DNA of 64,000 nucleotides, from NCBI RefSeq assembly GCF_001305675.1, contig NZ_CP011853.1, positions 3,596,001 to 3,660,000 of the forward strand, read 5' to 3'. Source of the DNA: Gordonia phthalatica. GTDB taxonomy: Bacteria; Actinomycetota; Actinomycetes; Mycobacteriales; Mycobacteriaceae. Within the stretch, counting starts at the first letter, position 1; each line of letters starts with the position of its first letter. A model generated the notes under the pieces. The model was given only the letters and a program-made list of their open reading frames with translations. It was not told the origin of the DNA and did not search any database. Below, one piece after another: positions 1-8,720 of this stretch. The translations under genes and the position numbers were made by a program.

Positions 1-740
1 GGACGTACGTCGATCCGAACCTCGCCGGGCTGTTCGCACTGGTCGCGTTGGTTCTCGTGCCCGTCCTCTTCGGCGGTGCCGCGCGGGCGATCATGGCCGC
101 GATTCTCCTCGCCGGAGCCTTTGCCACCCTGAGCCGATCCGCGCTGCTGTCCCTGGTCGTCGCGGTGGTGGCGTACCTCATGTTCGCCCGCGTCAGCCGC
201 ATCACGCGGGCGAGGATCGCCTGCGCACTGCTCACCGTCACCGCCGCCTCTCTCGCGCTGACCAGCGTCCGGGAACGCGTGTTCGGTTCATTCGGCAGCG
301 GAGATCGCGGCTCCGACGACCGCGGCGCAGCGCTCACGAATTTCATGCCGTCGATGAGCGGCCACTGGTGGTTCGGGCGCGGGTTCGGCGCACCGGAGTT
401 CACCGACGAAGTCGCGGGTTGGAAAGTCAATTACGTCGCCAACGCCCCCCTGCTCACGACCTATCGCGCGGGATGGGTCGTCGGGGTCGCGTTCAGCGTG
501 GTTCTCATCGTCGGCATCGTCTGGTCGTATCGCCTGCTTCGGCGCGGAACCCCGAGTTCGGGAGTCGTCGGCGCCGGCTTCATCGGCTTCTCACTCGTCG
601 CTCTGCAACTGGACTTCCCCGTGGTGACCAACCCGCCGATCACCCTTCTGTTCAGCATCTTCCTCGGATACGTGATCGTCGCGCCGCGCCTGCGGACCTC
701 GCCGACGCCATCGGCCGTGAGCAGTCAGGAAAGTCGATGA
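1..740 (+). CDS. O-antigen ligase / Wzy-like polymerase, C-terminal part (5' truncated by window edge)
   Basis: The reading frame is open from the window edge, so the true start lies upstream. The visible ~245 residues begin with a Thr-Tyr-Val-Asp-Pro-Asn-Leu-Ala stretch, typical of Wzy_C proteins, followed by several hydrophobic helices. A hydrophilic loop carrying Gly-Arg-Gly-Phe-Gly (around nt 378-392) resembles the outer loop of this family. Such proteins polymerise or ligate lipid-linked glycan repeats outside the membrane. The stop overlaps the next gene's ATG by 4 bp (ATGA), so the two are probably co-translated. Family assignment rests on topology and motifs; polymerase versus ligase cannot be decided. 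Confidence 0.75.
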   Translation, partial: TYVDPNLAGLFALVALVLVPVLFGGAARAIMAAILLAGAFATLSRSALLSLVVAVVAYLMFARVSRITRARIACALLTVTAASLALTSVRERVFGSFGSGDRGSDDRGAALTNFMPSMSGHWWFGRGFGAPEFTDEVAGWKVNYVANAPLLTTYRAGWVVGVAFSVVLIVGIVWSYRLLRRGTPSSGVVGAGFIGFSLVALQLDFPVVTNPPITLLFSIFLGYVIVAPRLRTSPTPSAVSSQESR

Positions 741-1960
741 CGCACCCGAGCACATCTGGACCGGCGCGGCGGCTCCCCGCCCTCGACAGCCTGCGCGCCG
801 TCGCGACGGCCGTCGTCGTCCTCGTCCACGTGACGGCGATCTACTATCCGCCTGCGATCATCACCGGGCACATCGATCTGCTCGGCCAGGCACTGACGTT
901 CTTCTTCGTCCTATCCGGCTTCCTCATCTATCTGCCGTTCGCGGAGCATCTCCTCGGCCACCGCCCGAGACCGAGTGCGCGCCGCTACCTCGGTCAGCGA
1001 CTGCGCCGAGTGTTCCCCGCCTACGTCGTGATCCTGGCCCTGGCGAACTTCGCGATGCACGCGGTCTTCACCCGGAATCCGGTCCTGTCTGCGGAGAACG
1101 GGCTACCGGGGTACGGCGGAGGCATCCCCGGAACAGGGACCGATCGTGACGCGTGGCATCTCGTCACCCAGTTCACCCTCACGCAGAGCCTCTTTCCGAG
1201 CACCATGCAGACGGGCCTCAACCCGGCATGGTCGCTGACCGCCGAAGTGACCTTCTACCTTCTACTCCCCGCCCTCGTCGCATGTCTGCCCTTCCCCCGC
1301 CCCGGGATCCGTGCAGCGCTCCGCATGCCCGCAGTCGTCCTCGTGATCGGACTGGTGGGCACCGTCTGGTCGCTCGTCCTGATTCACCGCGGCGTCGGCA
1401 CCGCGGAGTATCGGGCGTGGGGGCCGACGTGGTCCGCCGTCGTCTCACACAGCTTTCCGGCTGTGGCGACCCAGTTCGCCCTCGGCATGTTCGCAGCAGT
1501 CCTGTTCGCGACGGTCAAGTGGAACCCCGAGGCGCCACGCCCGTCCGATCGTCTCCTCGGGTTCCTGATCATCGCCGGTTTCGCAGCAGCGATTCTGTCG
1601 TACGCCGTCGCTCCCAACCTGCTCGGAAACGTGTCGGCGATTCCGTCCGCAGCCCTCATCCTCATCCTGGTCCTGCCAGGACGATCTCAACGATCGCAAA
1701 CGGTCATGGCGAGTTTCGACCGAAGCCTGACGTGGCTGACCGAACCGACGCTGTCCGTGTACCTGTGGCACTACCCCGTCCTCATCATCGTCACCCGAAC
1801 GGTCACGATCCCCCACACCCCGAGTGGTCTCGCCACAGCATTCGCAGCGGTCTTCGTGGTCACTCTGCTGCTCGCCACCATCACCTTCCGTCTCGTCGAG
1901 CAACCGGCGATGCGCTGGGGGCGGTCGACACGCGTTCGCGCTGCCCCGACCCGCCTCTAG
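737..1960 (+). CDS. Acyltransferase 3 (OafA/YrhL-type) membrane protein
   Basis: 407 residues. The ATG at 737 overlaps the upstream stop and has AGGAAAG just before it. The N-terminus has the family signature: Leu-Asp-Ser-Leu-Arg-Ala, then a membrane helix with an HVTAIYYPP segment and a Phe-Phe-Phe-Val-Leu-Ser-Gly-Phe-Leu motif. About ten membrane helices follow. These enzymes transfer acyl groups (often acetyl) from the cytoplasm to extracytoplasmic sugars. Position between a polymerase-like gene and a polyprenyl glycosylphosphotransferase suggests decoration of an exopolysaccharide; the substrate is unknown. Confidence 0.85.
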   Translation: MTHPSTSGPARRLPALDSLRAVATAVVVLVHVTAIYYPPAIITGHIDLLGQALTFFFVLSGFLIYLPFAEHLLGHRPRPSARRYLGQRLRRVFPAYVVILALANFAMHAVFTRNPVLSAENGLPGYGGGIPGTGTDRDAWHLVTQFTLTQSLFPSTMQTGLNPAWSLTAEVTFYLLLPALVACLPFPRPGIRAALRMPAVVLVIGLVGTVWSLVLIHRGVGTAEYRAWGPTWSAVVSHSFPAVATQFALGMFAAVLFATVKWNPEAPRPSDRLLGFLIIAGFAAAILSYAVAPNLLGNVSAIPSAALILILVLPGRSQRSQTVMASFDRSLTWLTEPTLSVYLWHYPVLIIVTRTVTIPHTPSGLATAFAAVFVVTLLLATITFRLVEQPAMRWGRSTRVRAAPTRL

Positions 1961-1970
1961 GATCGACGTG

Positions 1971-3068
1971 GTGAGAGTCCGGAGACATGCGACTTCGAGA
2001 CGGGTGGCCGGCATTCTGCTGTCCGTCCTCCTGGTCGTCATCGCGGTGCAGGCGGTGTCGACGAAGTCTTCTCCGTCCACCGTCGACTCAGGCACCGCTG
2101 CGTCTCCGATCAACGCGAAGGCGATCGGCTTCGCCGAGGGCTACAGCCTGCTCGACAAGGACACCGTGACGCTCGATCACGACTTCGACGCCATGCGATC
2201 GCTCGGCGGCACCTGGATCCGCGTGGAGATGAACTGGCGGACCATCGAACCCGTTCCGGGACAACAGGACTGGTCCGCGGTGGACCGTGTCGTGGCGGCG
2301 GCCACCCGCCACGGACTTCAGGTCGTCGGTCTGCTCACCGCCGCACCCCGTTGGGCCTCCGACCCGAATGCCGGTGATGCGCTGGGCAGTCGGCCGAATC
2401 GTCCCGACGCGTTCGGGTCGTTCAGCGGTGCCGCCGCGGATCGATACCGAGCGACGATCAGGGTGTGGGAGATTTGGAACGAGCCGAACATTCCCATCTT
2501 CTTCGTCCCTGCGCCGGACGTCGACCTGTATGCACCACTGCTCAAGGCGGCGCACATCGCGATTCATGCGGTTCGACCGGACGCGATCGTGCTGACAGCG
2601 GGCACTGCGGCGGCCAACGACACCGCTGTCACGATCGCCCCCACGACATTTGTGAACCGTCTGTACCGACTCGGAATGGCACCGTATTTCGAAGGCGTCG
2701 CCATGCATCCGTACACCTTCCCGTTCACACCGCAGAACGATCCGAACGGCAACTGGGACAGTGTGTCCGATGTTCGACGGATCATGGTCGCAAACGGCGA
2801 TGAGAAGAAGGGGATCTGGCTCACGGAGTTCGGTGTCCCGACAGGAAGCAGCGGCGACGCGATGACCGAGGCCCAGCAGTCCGCGATCCTGGAGGACGCG
2901 ATCCAGACGGCGGGCCGGATGCCGTTCGTCTACGGCCCGCTGCTGATCTACATGATCCGGGACATGGGCACCGATGCCTCCTGGCGCGAGAACTGCTTCG
3001 GAGTCCTTCGCTACGACTACTCCCCCAAGCAGTCTGCTCTGATGCTTCGTCGGATCCGCCCCGAGTAG
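1971..3068 (+). CDS. Secreted or membrane-anchored glycoside hydrolase (GH5/GH39-like TIM barrel)
   Basis: About 365 residues. Adjacent GTG codons at 1968 and 1971 both fit; 1971 sits 8 nt after AGGA. A basic N-terminus and one hydrophobic helix (residues ~12-28) give a signal peptide or anchor. The barrel has the acid/base motif Glu-Ile-Trp-Asn-Glu-Pro-Asn near residue 167 and a probable nucleophile in Trp-Leu-Thr-Glu-Phe-Gly near residue 283, as in clan GH-A glycosidases. It may trim or release the polysaccharide made by the neighbouring genes. The exact GH family and substrate are not resolved. Confidence 0.75.
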   Translation: MRVRRHATSRRVAGILLSVLLVVIAVQAVSTKSSPSTVDSGTAASPINAKAIGFAEGYSLLDKDTVTLDHDFDAMRSLGGTWIRVEMNWRTIEPVPGQQDWSAVDRVVAAATRHGLQVVGLLTAAPRWASDPNAGDALGSRPNRPDAFGSFSGAAADRYRATIRVWEIWNEPNIPIFFVPAPDVDLYAPLLKAAHIAIHAVRPDAIVLTAGTAAANDTAVTIAPTTFVNRLYRLGMAPYFEGVAMHPYTFPFTPQNDPNGNWDSVSDVRRIMVANGDEKKGIWLTEFGVPTGSSGDAMTEAQQSAILEDAIQTAGRMPFVYGPLLIYMIRDMGTDASWRENCFGVLRYDYSPKQSALMLRRIRPE

Positions 3069-3096
3069 CCGATTCCGGTCGGCCATCCCCTCTCGA

Positions 3097-4725
3097 TCAA
3101 TACGCCCCGGTCGGCGCGATCACCGCGCGCAAGGTGCGCAGGAGGATGACCCCGTCCATTGCCAACGACCAGTTCTCGACATACGACAGATCGAGTTGAA
3201 CCGAACGCTGCCAGTCGAGATCGCTGCGACCCGAGACCTGCCACAGACCCGTCATCCCGGGCCTGACCAACAGCCGCCGAGTGACGACCGCGTCGTACCG
3301 GTCCACTTCTTCCCGCAACGGGGGGCGCGGTCCGACGAGGCTCATCGATCCGCCGACCACATTGAACAGTTGTGGCAGTTCGTCGAGGCTGTATCGCCGT
3401 AGAAAACGACCGACCTTCGTCACGCGAGGATCGTCGTGCATCTTGAACAAGACCTCGTTGCCGTCGTTCACGCTCTGCAGGCTCGGTCTCATCGCATCGG
3501 CACCGTCGATCATCGTGCGGAACTTCCACATCGTGAAACCGCGGTTCGCGGCTCCGACGCGCTCCGCACGATAGAACACCGGCCCGCGCGAAGAGCATTT
3601 GATGGCGATGGCCGAAACCAGCATCACCGGGCTGCACACGAGGATCAGAACCAGTGCACCGAGGCGGTCGAACGTTGCTTTGAGCACGCGATTCGCCCCT
3701 CGATACTGCGGCGAATCGACTTGCAGCACCGACATCCCGGCCAGCGGCCTCACGACCACCCGCGGTACTCCGACATCGATCGCCGACGGTGCGACCAGAA
3801 GGTCGACGTTGCGGTCCTCGACCATCCATGACAGTTCGCGGACGCTTTTGATCCCGAGGTCCGAGGTGTTCATGACACCGACGACGTCGACATCGAACCT
3901 GTCGATGTGCGCGCCGATTCTCGAAAGGTCCTCGACGATCGGCACCGAGCGCCCGCCCACGTCGAGCGTGGACGCGGATGCGGCAGCGGTCGGCACGCAC
4001 ACCGCGACGATCTCGTATCCCGCCTCCGGCGTGCGGAACGACCTGGCCACAATCCCGCGTGCCGATGCGGCGTCACTGACGAGGAGCACCCGGTGCAGCC
4101 ATCGACCCGAGTCGCGGACCCTCACGACGTACTGACGCCACAGCCAGCGCCCAAGGACCAGAGCCGCCGTTCCGGCCACCAGCACTTCGCCGATCAACAG
4201 CCTGGGCGGATTCGCACCGAACACCAGCGTCGCCGCCGCGACGACACCGAATGCCGATACCGATGCCTTCAACACGGCCGTGTACTCATCGTGCCCGACG
4301 CCGAGCTCGCGCCGATCGTAACTCTGGGCGGAATGGAGGCAGATCACCCAGACCACGCCGAGTGCAACGCCGACTTTCGGCGAATACCAGAAATCGACGT
4401 TCCACCCTTCGACCAGAGCCGCCGGCCCGAGATGCACAGTCATCATGACGACGATCACTGCGACCAGGACGGTGACATCACCGATTCGAACGCCTCGCGC
4501 ATACCAGTCGATCCAGCTTCGACGCCGGGCGGCGGCTTCGGCCACCCGAGAGAAGTCAGCCGATTCGTCGACCGCAGCGAGGCGTCGTCCACCCCGATCA
4601 GAGGAGGCACGGCCGAGTGCGACCGCAGACCCCACGCCACCGGAGCACAGCGGGTGATGATCCGACGATGTCGCCGACGCAGTCGAACGACTGCCTCCGC
4701 TTGTGGATTCGCGGTCCAATTGCAC
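3097..4725 (-). CDS. Exopolysaccharide polyprenyl glycosylphosphotransferase (WbaP/CpsE type)
   Basis: 542 residues, GTG start at 4725 with a GGGGGT run upstream. An unusually long disordered N-terminus (~75 residues) precedes four or five membrane helices, a CoA-binding-like fold (VLLVSDAASARG region) and the C-terminal catalytic domain, with Lys-Arg-Leu/Asp-type and Pro-Arg-Pro-Pro motifs and the Met-Ser-Leu-Val-Gly-Pro-Arg-Pro signature. The family transfers a sugar phosphate to undecaprenyl phosphate, the first membrane step of exopolysaccharide synthesis. It is convergent with the glycosidase gene. Sugar specificity (Glc or Gal) cannot be read from sequence. Confidence 0.88.
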   Translation of the reverse strand: MQLDRESTSGGSRSTASATSSDHHPLCSGGVGSAVALGRASSDRGGRRLAAVDESADFSRVAEAAARRRSWIDWYARGVRIGDVTVLVAVIVVMMTVHLGPAALVEGWNVDFWYSPKVGVALGVVWVICLHSAQSYDRRELGVGHDEYTAVLKASVSAFGVVAAATLVFGANPPRLLIGEVLVAGTAALVLGRWLWRQYVVRVRDSGRWLHRVLLVSDAASARGIVARSFRTPEAGYEIVAVCVPTAAASASTLDVGGRSVPIVEDLSRIGAHIDRFDVDVVGVMNTSDLGIKSVRELSWMVEDRNVDLLVAPSAIDVGVPRVVVRPLAGMSVLQVDSPQYRGANRVLKATFDRLGALVLILVCSPVMLVSAIAIKCSSRGPVFYRAERVGAANRGFTMWKFRTMIDGADAMRPSLQSVNDGNEVLFKMHDDPRVTKVGRFLRRYSLDELPQLFNVVGGSMSLVGPRPPLREEVDRYDAVVTRRLLVRPGMTGLWQVSGRSDLDWQRSVQLDLSYVENWSLAMDGVILLRTLRAVIAPTGAY

Positions 4726-4904
4726 ACCCCCAGGAAAAACCGACCCGCTCCCCAGAGAGCGCAGCGAGGTCGTAAACCGGGTTGTCCCGGACTCACCAGA
4801 GTTATCTCGAATTAAAAGGTGACCTGTTACACAAATCTATGACCGGTTTCCGGGATTGGACCGACTGGACGACACCTATTATTCGCAAACGGAACATCTC
4901 CGTA

Positions 4905-5471
4905 TCAGCATCCGGTGACCGCCGCCTTTGCCATCCCGAACAACTGGCGAGCGCTGACGAGGTACCAGTCGACCAGCGTGTACCCGGGATGTCCACCGGG
5001 GACGGCGACCACGCTGACATCACCGTTCACACACCGCCGGAAGACGTAACGCGCACGATCCACGTGGTAGTCCCACGTCACGACGACGACTCGACGCCAT
5101 CCCCGTCCACGGATCACGCGGGAGACGTGCGCAGCCTCCCCTTGCGTCGTCGAAGGGTCCGGGACGAAGCACTCCACATCGATTCCCGGAACGTCCGCGC
5201 GACAGACGGTGTCCATCACCGGATCTCCTGCACCATAGGGATCAGACAGGAGAACGCCCTTGGCACCCAGCGTCCGCGCAAGTTCGAGTCCGTAGTATTC
5301 GCGGCCGTCGTGCTCGCCGCCGAGAACCACGACCACATCAGCACTGCCGACTGCGTCGGAGTGGCCTCGCGAGAAGAGGACGTAGCCCACCGGCCCCACA
5401 GACACGACAAGGAACAACACACTGCCGAAGGCGACAAGCCACGTCGCCCTCCGACAGCGAGGTCTCTTCAC
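4905..5471 (-). CDS. YdcF/SanA-like DUF218 protein
   Basis: 188 residues, GTG start at 5471. One N-terminal membrane helix (residues ~10-32) is followed by a DUF218 domain with the typical Val-Val-Val-Leu-Gly-Gly strand, a Thr-Thr-Gln-Gly-Glu-Ala motif and a later Val-Thr-Trp-Asp-Tyr-His motif. Family members (ElyC, SanA, YdcF) are envelope-linked and affect lipid-carrier or cell-wall homeostasis; biochemistry is poorly known. Location behind the polyprenyl glycosylphosphotransferase fits an envelope role. The 180 bp upstream of the next gene hold nothing I can identify. Confidence 0.75.
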   Translation of the reverse strand: MKRPRCRRATWLVAFGSVLFLVVSVGPVGYVLFSRGHSDAVGSADVVVVLGGEHDGREYYGLELARTLGAKGVLLSDPYGAGDPVMDTVCRADVPGIDVECFVPDPSTTQGEAAHVSRVIRGRGWRRVVVVTWDYHVDRARYVFRRCVNGDVSVVAVPGGHPGYTLVDWYLVSARQLFGMAKAAVTGC

Positions 5472-5491
5472 ACCGATCGAACCGTCGGTGC

Positions 5492-6553
5492 CTACCCGAT
5501 CATCTCCGCGAGCACCCGCATGTCCTCGACACGCTGCTCATGGGTCCAGGCCGCGGGCGAGGCCAGGAGCACGCCGACACCGCTGTCGCGGAAGCGCTCC
5601 ACCTGCTCGGCGACCGCGGACTTCGGACCGATGAGGCTCATGGCCTCGATCAGTTCCTGCGGCACGGCGGCGGCGGCCTCGTCCTTGCGGCCGTCGAGGT
5701 AGAGGTCCTGGATCAGCTTGGCCTCGTCGACGTATCCGTATCGCTGGACCAGGGAGTTGTAGAAGTTCTTGCCGCGGGCGCCCATGCCGCCGATGTAGAG
5801 CGCGCTGTGGTGGCGGACGGCGTTCTGCGCGGCGGCGATCTGGTCGGCGTCCTCGGTGATCAGCGCGCTGGCCTGAATGACGATCCGGAGATCGGGCAGC
5901 GACGGATCGCGCTTGGCCTTGCCCTCCGCGAGCGGCTCGCCGAACGCCGCGGCGACGTGATCGGGGTGGTAGAGGAACGGCTGGAGTTCCTCGAAGAGCT
6001 CGGCGGCGAGGGCGACGTTCTTGGGGCCGATCGCGGCGAGCAGCATCGGGATGCGGTCGCGGACGGGATGGTTGATGATCTTGAGCGCCTTGCCGAGACC
6101 GCTGCCGCCGTCCTCCTTGGTCAGCGGCAGCTGATAGCGCTTGCCGCGATACTCGACGCGCTCGCGGCGCCACACCTTGCGGCAGATCTCGGCGTTCTCG
6201 CGCGCCCGCCCGAGCGGGAAGTCGTACTTGACGCCGTGGAAGCCCTCGATCACCTGCGGACCGGACGCGCCGATGCCCAGCACCGCACGACCACCGCTGA
6301 TGTAGTCGAGGCCTGCGGCGGTCATCGCCAGGTTGGTCGGGGTCCGCGAGTACATCGGCAGGATGCCGGTCTGCAGCTCCATGGTCTCCGTGCGCGCGGC
6401 GATGTAGCCGAGCTGGCTGACGGCGTCGAAGCTGTACGCCTCGGGGACCGTCACGCGACGCACGCCCACCCCCTCGAAGTCGCGGAGGTTATCGATGGTC
6501 TCGCGGAAATCGCCCGCATAGTTGATCGGCATTCCCAGCGTCATCTGCGTCAT
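5492..6553 (-). CDS. LLM-class F420-dependent oxidoreductase
   Basis: 353 residues from the ATG at 6553; an in-frame GTG at 6571 would add six residues, but the ATG begins the conserved segment (Met-Thr-Leu-Gly-Met-Pro-Ile-Asn-Tyr). It has a luciferase-like TIM-barrel layout with an Ala-Val-Leu-Gly-Ile-Gly-Ala-Ser-Gly motif and a C-terminal Gly-Val-Gly-Val-Leu-Leu-Ala-Ser segment. It resembles mycobacterial Rv3520c-type proteins that use coenzyme F420. The substrate is unknown. It is a single-gene unit, divergent from pit. Confidence 0.8.
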   Translation of the reverse strand: MTQMTLGMPINYAGDFRETIDNLRDFEGVGVRRVTVPEAYSFDAVSQLGYIAARTETMELQTGILPMYSRTPTNLAMTAAGLDYISGGRAVLGIGASGPQVIEGFHGVKYDFPLGRARENAEICRKVWRRERVEYRGKRYQLPLTKEDGGSGLGKALKIINHPVRDRIPMLLAAIGPKNVALAAELFEELQPFLYHPDHVAAAFGEPLAEGKAKRDPSLPDLRIVIQASALITEDADQIAAAQNAVRHHSALYIGGMGARGKNFYNSLVQRYGYVDEAKLIQDLYLDGRKDEAAAAVPQELIEAMSLIGPKSAVAEQVERFRDSGVGVLLASPAAWTHEQRVEDMRVLAEMIG

Positions 6554-6643
6554 GGGCTGATTTTGGCACACGCCGCCCGGGGTCGCGTCCAGTCACGTCT
6601 CACCAGCCGTCGAATGCTGCCCAGCACACATTTCGCCGCGCTG

Positions 6644-6661
6644 ATTCACCTGAGCTTCACC
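6644..6661 (-). promoter_or_regulatory. PHO-box-like direct repeat (site 1)
   Basis: ATTCACC-TGAG-CTTCACC reads as two 7-nt units at 11-nt spacing, resembling the GTTCACC units bound by actinobacterial PhoP and by RegX3. It lies in the 282 bp gap between the LLM gene and pit, nearer the former. Assignment is by consensus only. Confidence 0.4.
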
Positions 6662-6722
6662 TGCGCGTCATCTAGCACCCCAACGCATCGATCAACGCTC
6701 GGTATCGGCCACTCCACCAATG

Positions 6723-6740
6723 GGTGAACATTCCGTTAAC
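6723..6740 (-). promoter_or_regulatory. PHO-box-like direct repeat (site 2) upstream of pit
   Basis: Read on the minus strand the site is GTTAACG-GAAT-GTTCACC, again two 7-nt units 11 nt apart. It lies ~95 bp before the pit start and ~35 bp before a GATAAT hexamer at 6776-6781 that could serve as a -10 box. A second possible promoter, TTGACG at 6799, is also present. RegX3, encoded at 47886-48575, is the natural candidate regulator; this is inference. Confidence 0.45.
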
Positions 6741-6835
6741 TTGGCCGAGTGCTCATCAAACTCCCAGGTCAGAGCGATAATGGCGAGGTTGCATCGAGTT
6801 GACGAGCAATACCGATCGACCGTCATAGTTATCGC

Positions 6836-8053
6836 ATGACCGCAGAGATGCTCATCCTCGTATTGCTGATCGTCACAGCATTAGGCTTCGACTTCACCAA
6901 TGGCTTCCACGACACCGGAAACGCCATGGCGACCTCGATCGCCACCGGTGCGCTGAAGCCCAAGGTGGCTGTAGGACTGGCCGCGATCTTGAACCTGGTG
7001 GGTGCGTTCCTGTCGGTCGAGGTGGCCGCAACCATCACCAAGGACGTCCTGAAGATTCAGGAGACGTCCGGCGACATGAAGGGTGAACTGGTCCAGGGCC
7101 TCGACGCCAACAAGGCGTTGATCATCATCTTCGCGGGCCTCATCGGCGCCATCCTGTGGAACCTCTTCACGTGGCTGTTCGGTCTGCCGTCGAGCTCCTC
7201 GCACGCCCTCTTCGGCGGCCTGATCGGTTCGGGTCTCGCGGCCATCGGCACCTCGGGCATCAACTGGCACGGCATCCTCGCGAAGATCATCGTCCCGGCT
7301 CTCTTCGCCCCGGTCATCGCCTGCGTCGTCGCCGCCTTCGGCACTCTGCTCATCTACGCCATCACCAACGGCATGTCGGAGATGAAGAAGGAGAAGGGCT
7401 TCAAGAACGGTCAGATCGCCTCGGCCTCGCTGGTCTCGCTGGCGCACGGCACGGGTGACGCGCAGAAGACGATGGGCGTCATCGCCCTGGCGCTGATCGC
7501 CACCGGCCACCTCGACGCGGGCAGCGTCGCTCACGGTCTCCCCTTCTGGGTGGTCTTCCTCTGCGCGGGCGCCATCGCCCTCGGTACCTGGCTCGGCGGC
7601 TGGCGCATCATCCGCACCCTGGGCAAGGGCCTCGTCGAGATCAAGGCCCCTCAGGGCATGGCCGCCGAAGCCTCGTCGGCCGCGATCATCCTGACCTCGT
7701 CGGTCGCCGGCATGGCGCTCTCGACCACCCACGTCGCCACCGGTTCGATCCTCGGTACCGGCCTCGGCAAGAAGGGCGCGGAGGTCCGCTGGGGCGTCGC
7801 GGGCCGCATGGCCATCGCCTGGGTCACCACGCTCCCCGCCGCCGCCCTCGTCGGCGCCCTGTGCTTCTGGCTCGCCAACATCATCGGCGGTGCCGCAGGC
7901 GCCATCGTCATCTTCTTGATCCTGTCCGCGCTGTCCGGCTACATGTACTGGCGCGCACAGCAGCAGAAGGTCGACCACAGCAACGTCAACGCCGACTGGG
8001 ACGACGAGACCAACTCGCCCGTTCCGGCCGCCGACCCGGCCGCTCAGGCCTGA
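6836..8053 (+). CDS. pit: Inorganic phosphate transporter, PiT family
   Basis: 405 residues, polytopic. Two inverted PHO4 signatures are visible: an N-terminal Gly-Phe-Asp-Phe-Thr-Asn-Gly-Phe-His-Asp-Thr motif (residues ~17-27) and a C-terminal Ala-Leu-Ser-Thr-Thr-His-Val-Ala-Thr-Gly repeat near residue 300. The protein carries metal-phosphate into the cell using the proton gradient. It is followed by a small membrane protein, two DUF3349 proteins and menE, the same set as Rv0545c-Rv0542c in M. tuberculosis, which supports pitA orthology. PHO-box-like repeats upstream suggest phosphate control. Confidence 0.93.
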   Translation: MTAEMLILVLLIVTALGFDFTNGFHDTGNAMATSIATGALKPKVAVGLAAILNLVGAFLSVEVAATITKDVLKIQETSGDMKGELVQGLDANKALIIIFAGLIGAILWNLFTWLFGLPSSSSHALFGGLIGSGLAAIGTSGINWHGILAKIIVPALFAPVIACVVAAFGTLLIYAITNGMSEMKKEKGFKNGQIASASLVSLAHGTGDAQKTMGVIALALIATGHLDAGSVAHGLPFWVVFLCAGAIALGTWLGGWRIIRTLGKGLVEIKAPQGMAAEASSAAIILTSSVAGMALSTTHVATGSILGTGLGKKGAEVRWGVAGRMAIAWVTTLPAAALVGALCFWLANIIGGAAGAIVIFLILSALSGYMYWRAQQQKVDHSNVNADWDDETNSPVPAADPAAQA

Positions 8054-8083
8054 TCCGCACCCGCGAGAAGGACAAGAACTCTC

Positions 8084-8353
8084 ATGGACATCGTCTCCGC
8101 CATCACCAAGGTCCTCGCGGTAGGACTTCTCCTGGGCGCAGGACTCCCCGCCCTGTTCGCCGTCGGCATGCGTCTGGAGGCCATCGGCCACGGCGACCTC
8201 GGCAAGCCCGCCAACCCGACCTTCCGCGTCCTCGGCTACGCGATCTTCGCGTTGACCGCCGTCGTCATCCTCTTCGGCATCCTGTGGGTCACCCGCCAGA
8301 CCCTCGACTACTACCTGGACCTCCGGGTCTTCCCCGACTTCGCTTACAAGTAG
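8084..8353 (+). CDS. Small two-helix membrane protein (Rv0544c-like)
   Basis: 89 residues with two clear membrane helices (residues ~8-28 and ~47-70) and a short Tyr/Phe-rich C-terminus. It starts 30 bp after pit, behind a GAGAAGGA ribosome-binding site. Its place between pit and DUF3349 matches the mycobacterial Rv0544c gene. Function is unknown; a role as a Pit accessory subunit is only suggested by the conserved pairing. Confidence 0.7.
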   Translation: MDIVSAITKVLAVGLLLGAGLPALFAVGMRLEAIGHGDLGKPANPTFRVLGYAIFALTAVVILFGILWVTRQTLDYYLDLRVFPDFAYK

Positions 8354-8399
8354 GCCCTCCGGGTCCTTCTCCCGGGTCTGAAAGGCACCGAGAAATACC

Positions 8400-8711
8400 A
8401 TGGCACCATCGCTGTTCGACAACGTCATCAAGTGGATCCGCGCCGGCTACCCCGAGGGGATCCCGGCCTCCGATTACCCGCCGCTGCTTGCGCTGCTGAC
8501 TCCGCTCCTGTCTGAATCCGAGATCACCGACGTCGTGCTGGGCCTGGCCCTGGAGCACGGCACCGACACCCCCGCCACCCCCGAACGGATCCGCGACGCG
8601 ATCCACGCGGTCACCGAGCAGTCCCCGTCCGAGGATGCGATCCGTCAGGTCTCCGCACGTCTGGCCGCCGCTGGCTGGCCGCTGACCGATCACGTCAAGG
8701 TCTCGGAGTAG
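8400..8711 (+). CDS. DUF3349 protein, copy 1
   Basis: 103 residues, small and soluble. It has the family's opening Val-Ile-Lys-Trp-Ile-Arg-Ala-Gly-Tyr-Pro-Glu-Gly motif and a Tyr-Pro-Pro-Leu-Leu-Ala-Leu-Leu segment. DUF3349 proteins (Rv0543c in M. tuberculosis) are small helical proteins of unknown function. The next gene encodes a paralogue in tandem, giving this operon two where the M. tuberculosis locus has one. Confidence 0.8.
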   Translation: MAPSLFDNVIKWIRAGYPEGIPASDYPPLLALLTPLLSESEITDVVLGLALEHGTDTPATPERIRDAIHAVTEQSPSEDAIRQVSARLAAAGWPLTDHVKVSE

Positions 8712-8720
8712 CGCGAGGCC

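Noticed and set aside
5540..6727. 395-residue plus-strand frame opposite the LLM oxidoreductase
   Set aside because: Low-complexity shadow with no motif; the minus-strand protein has clear family features.
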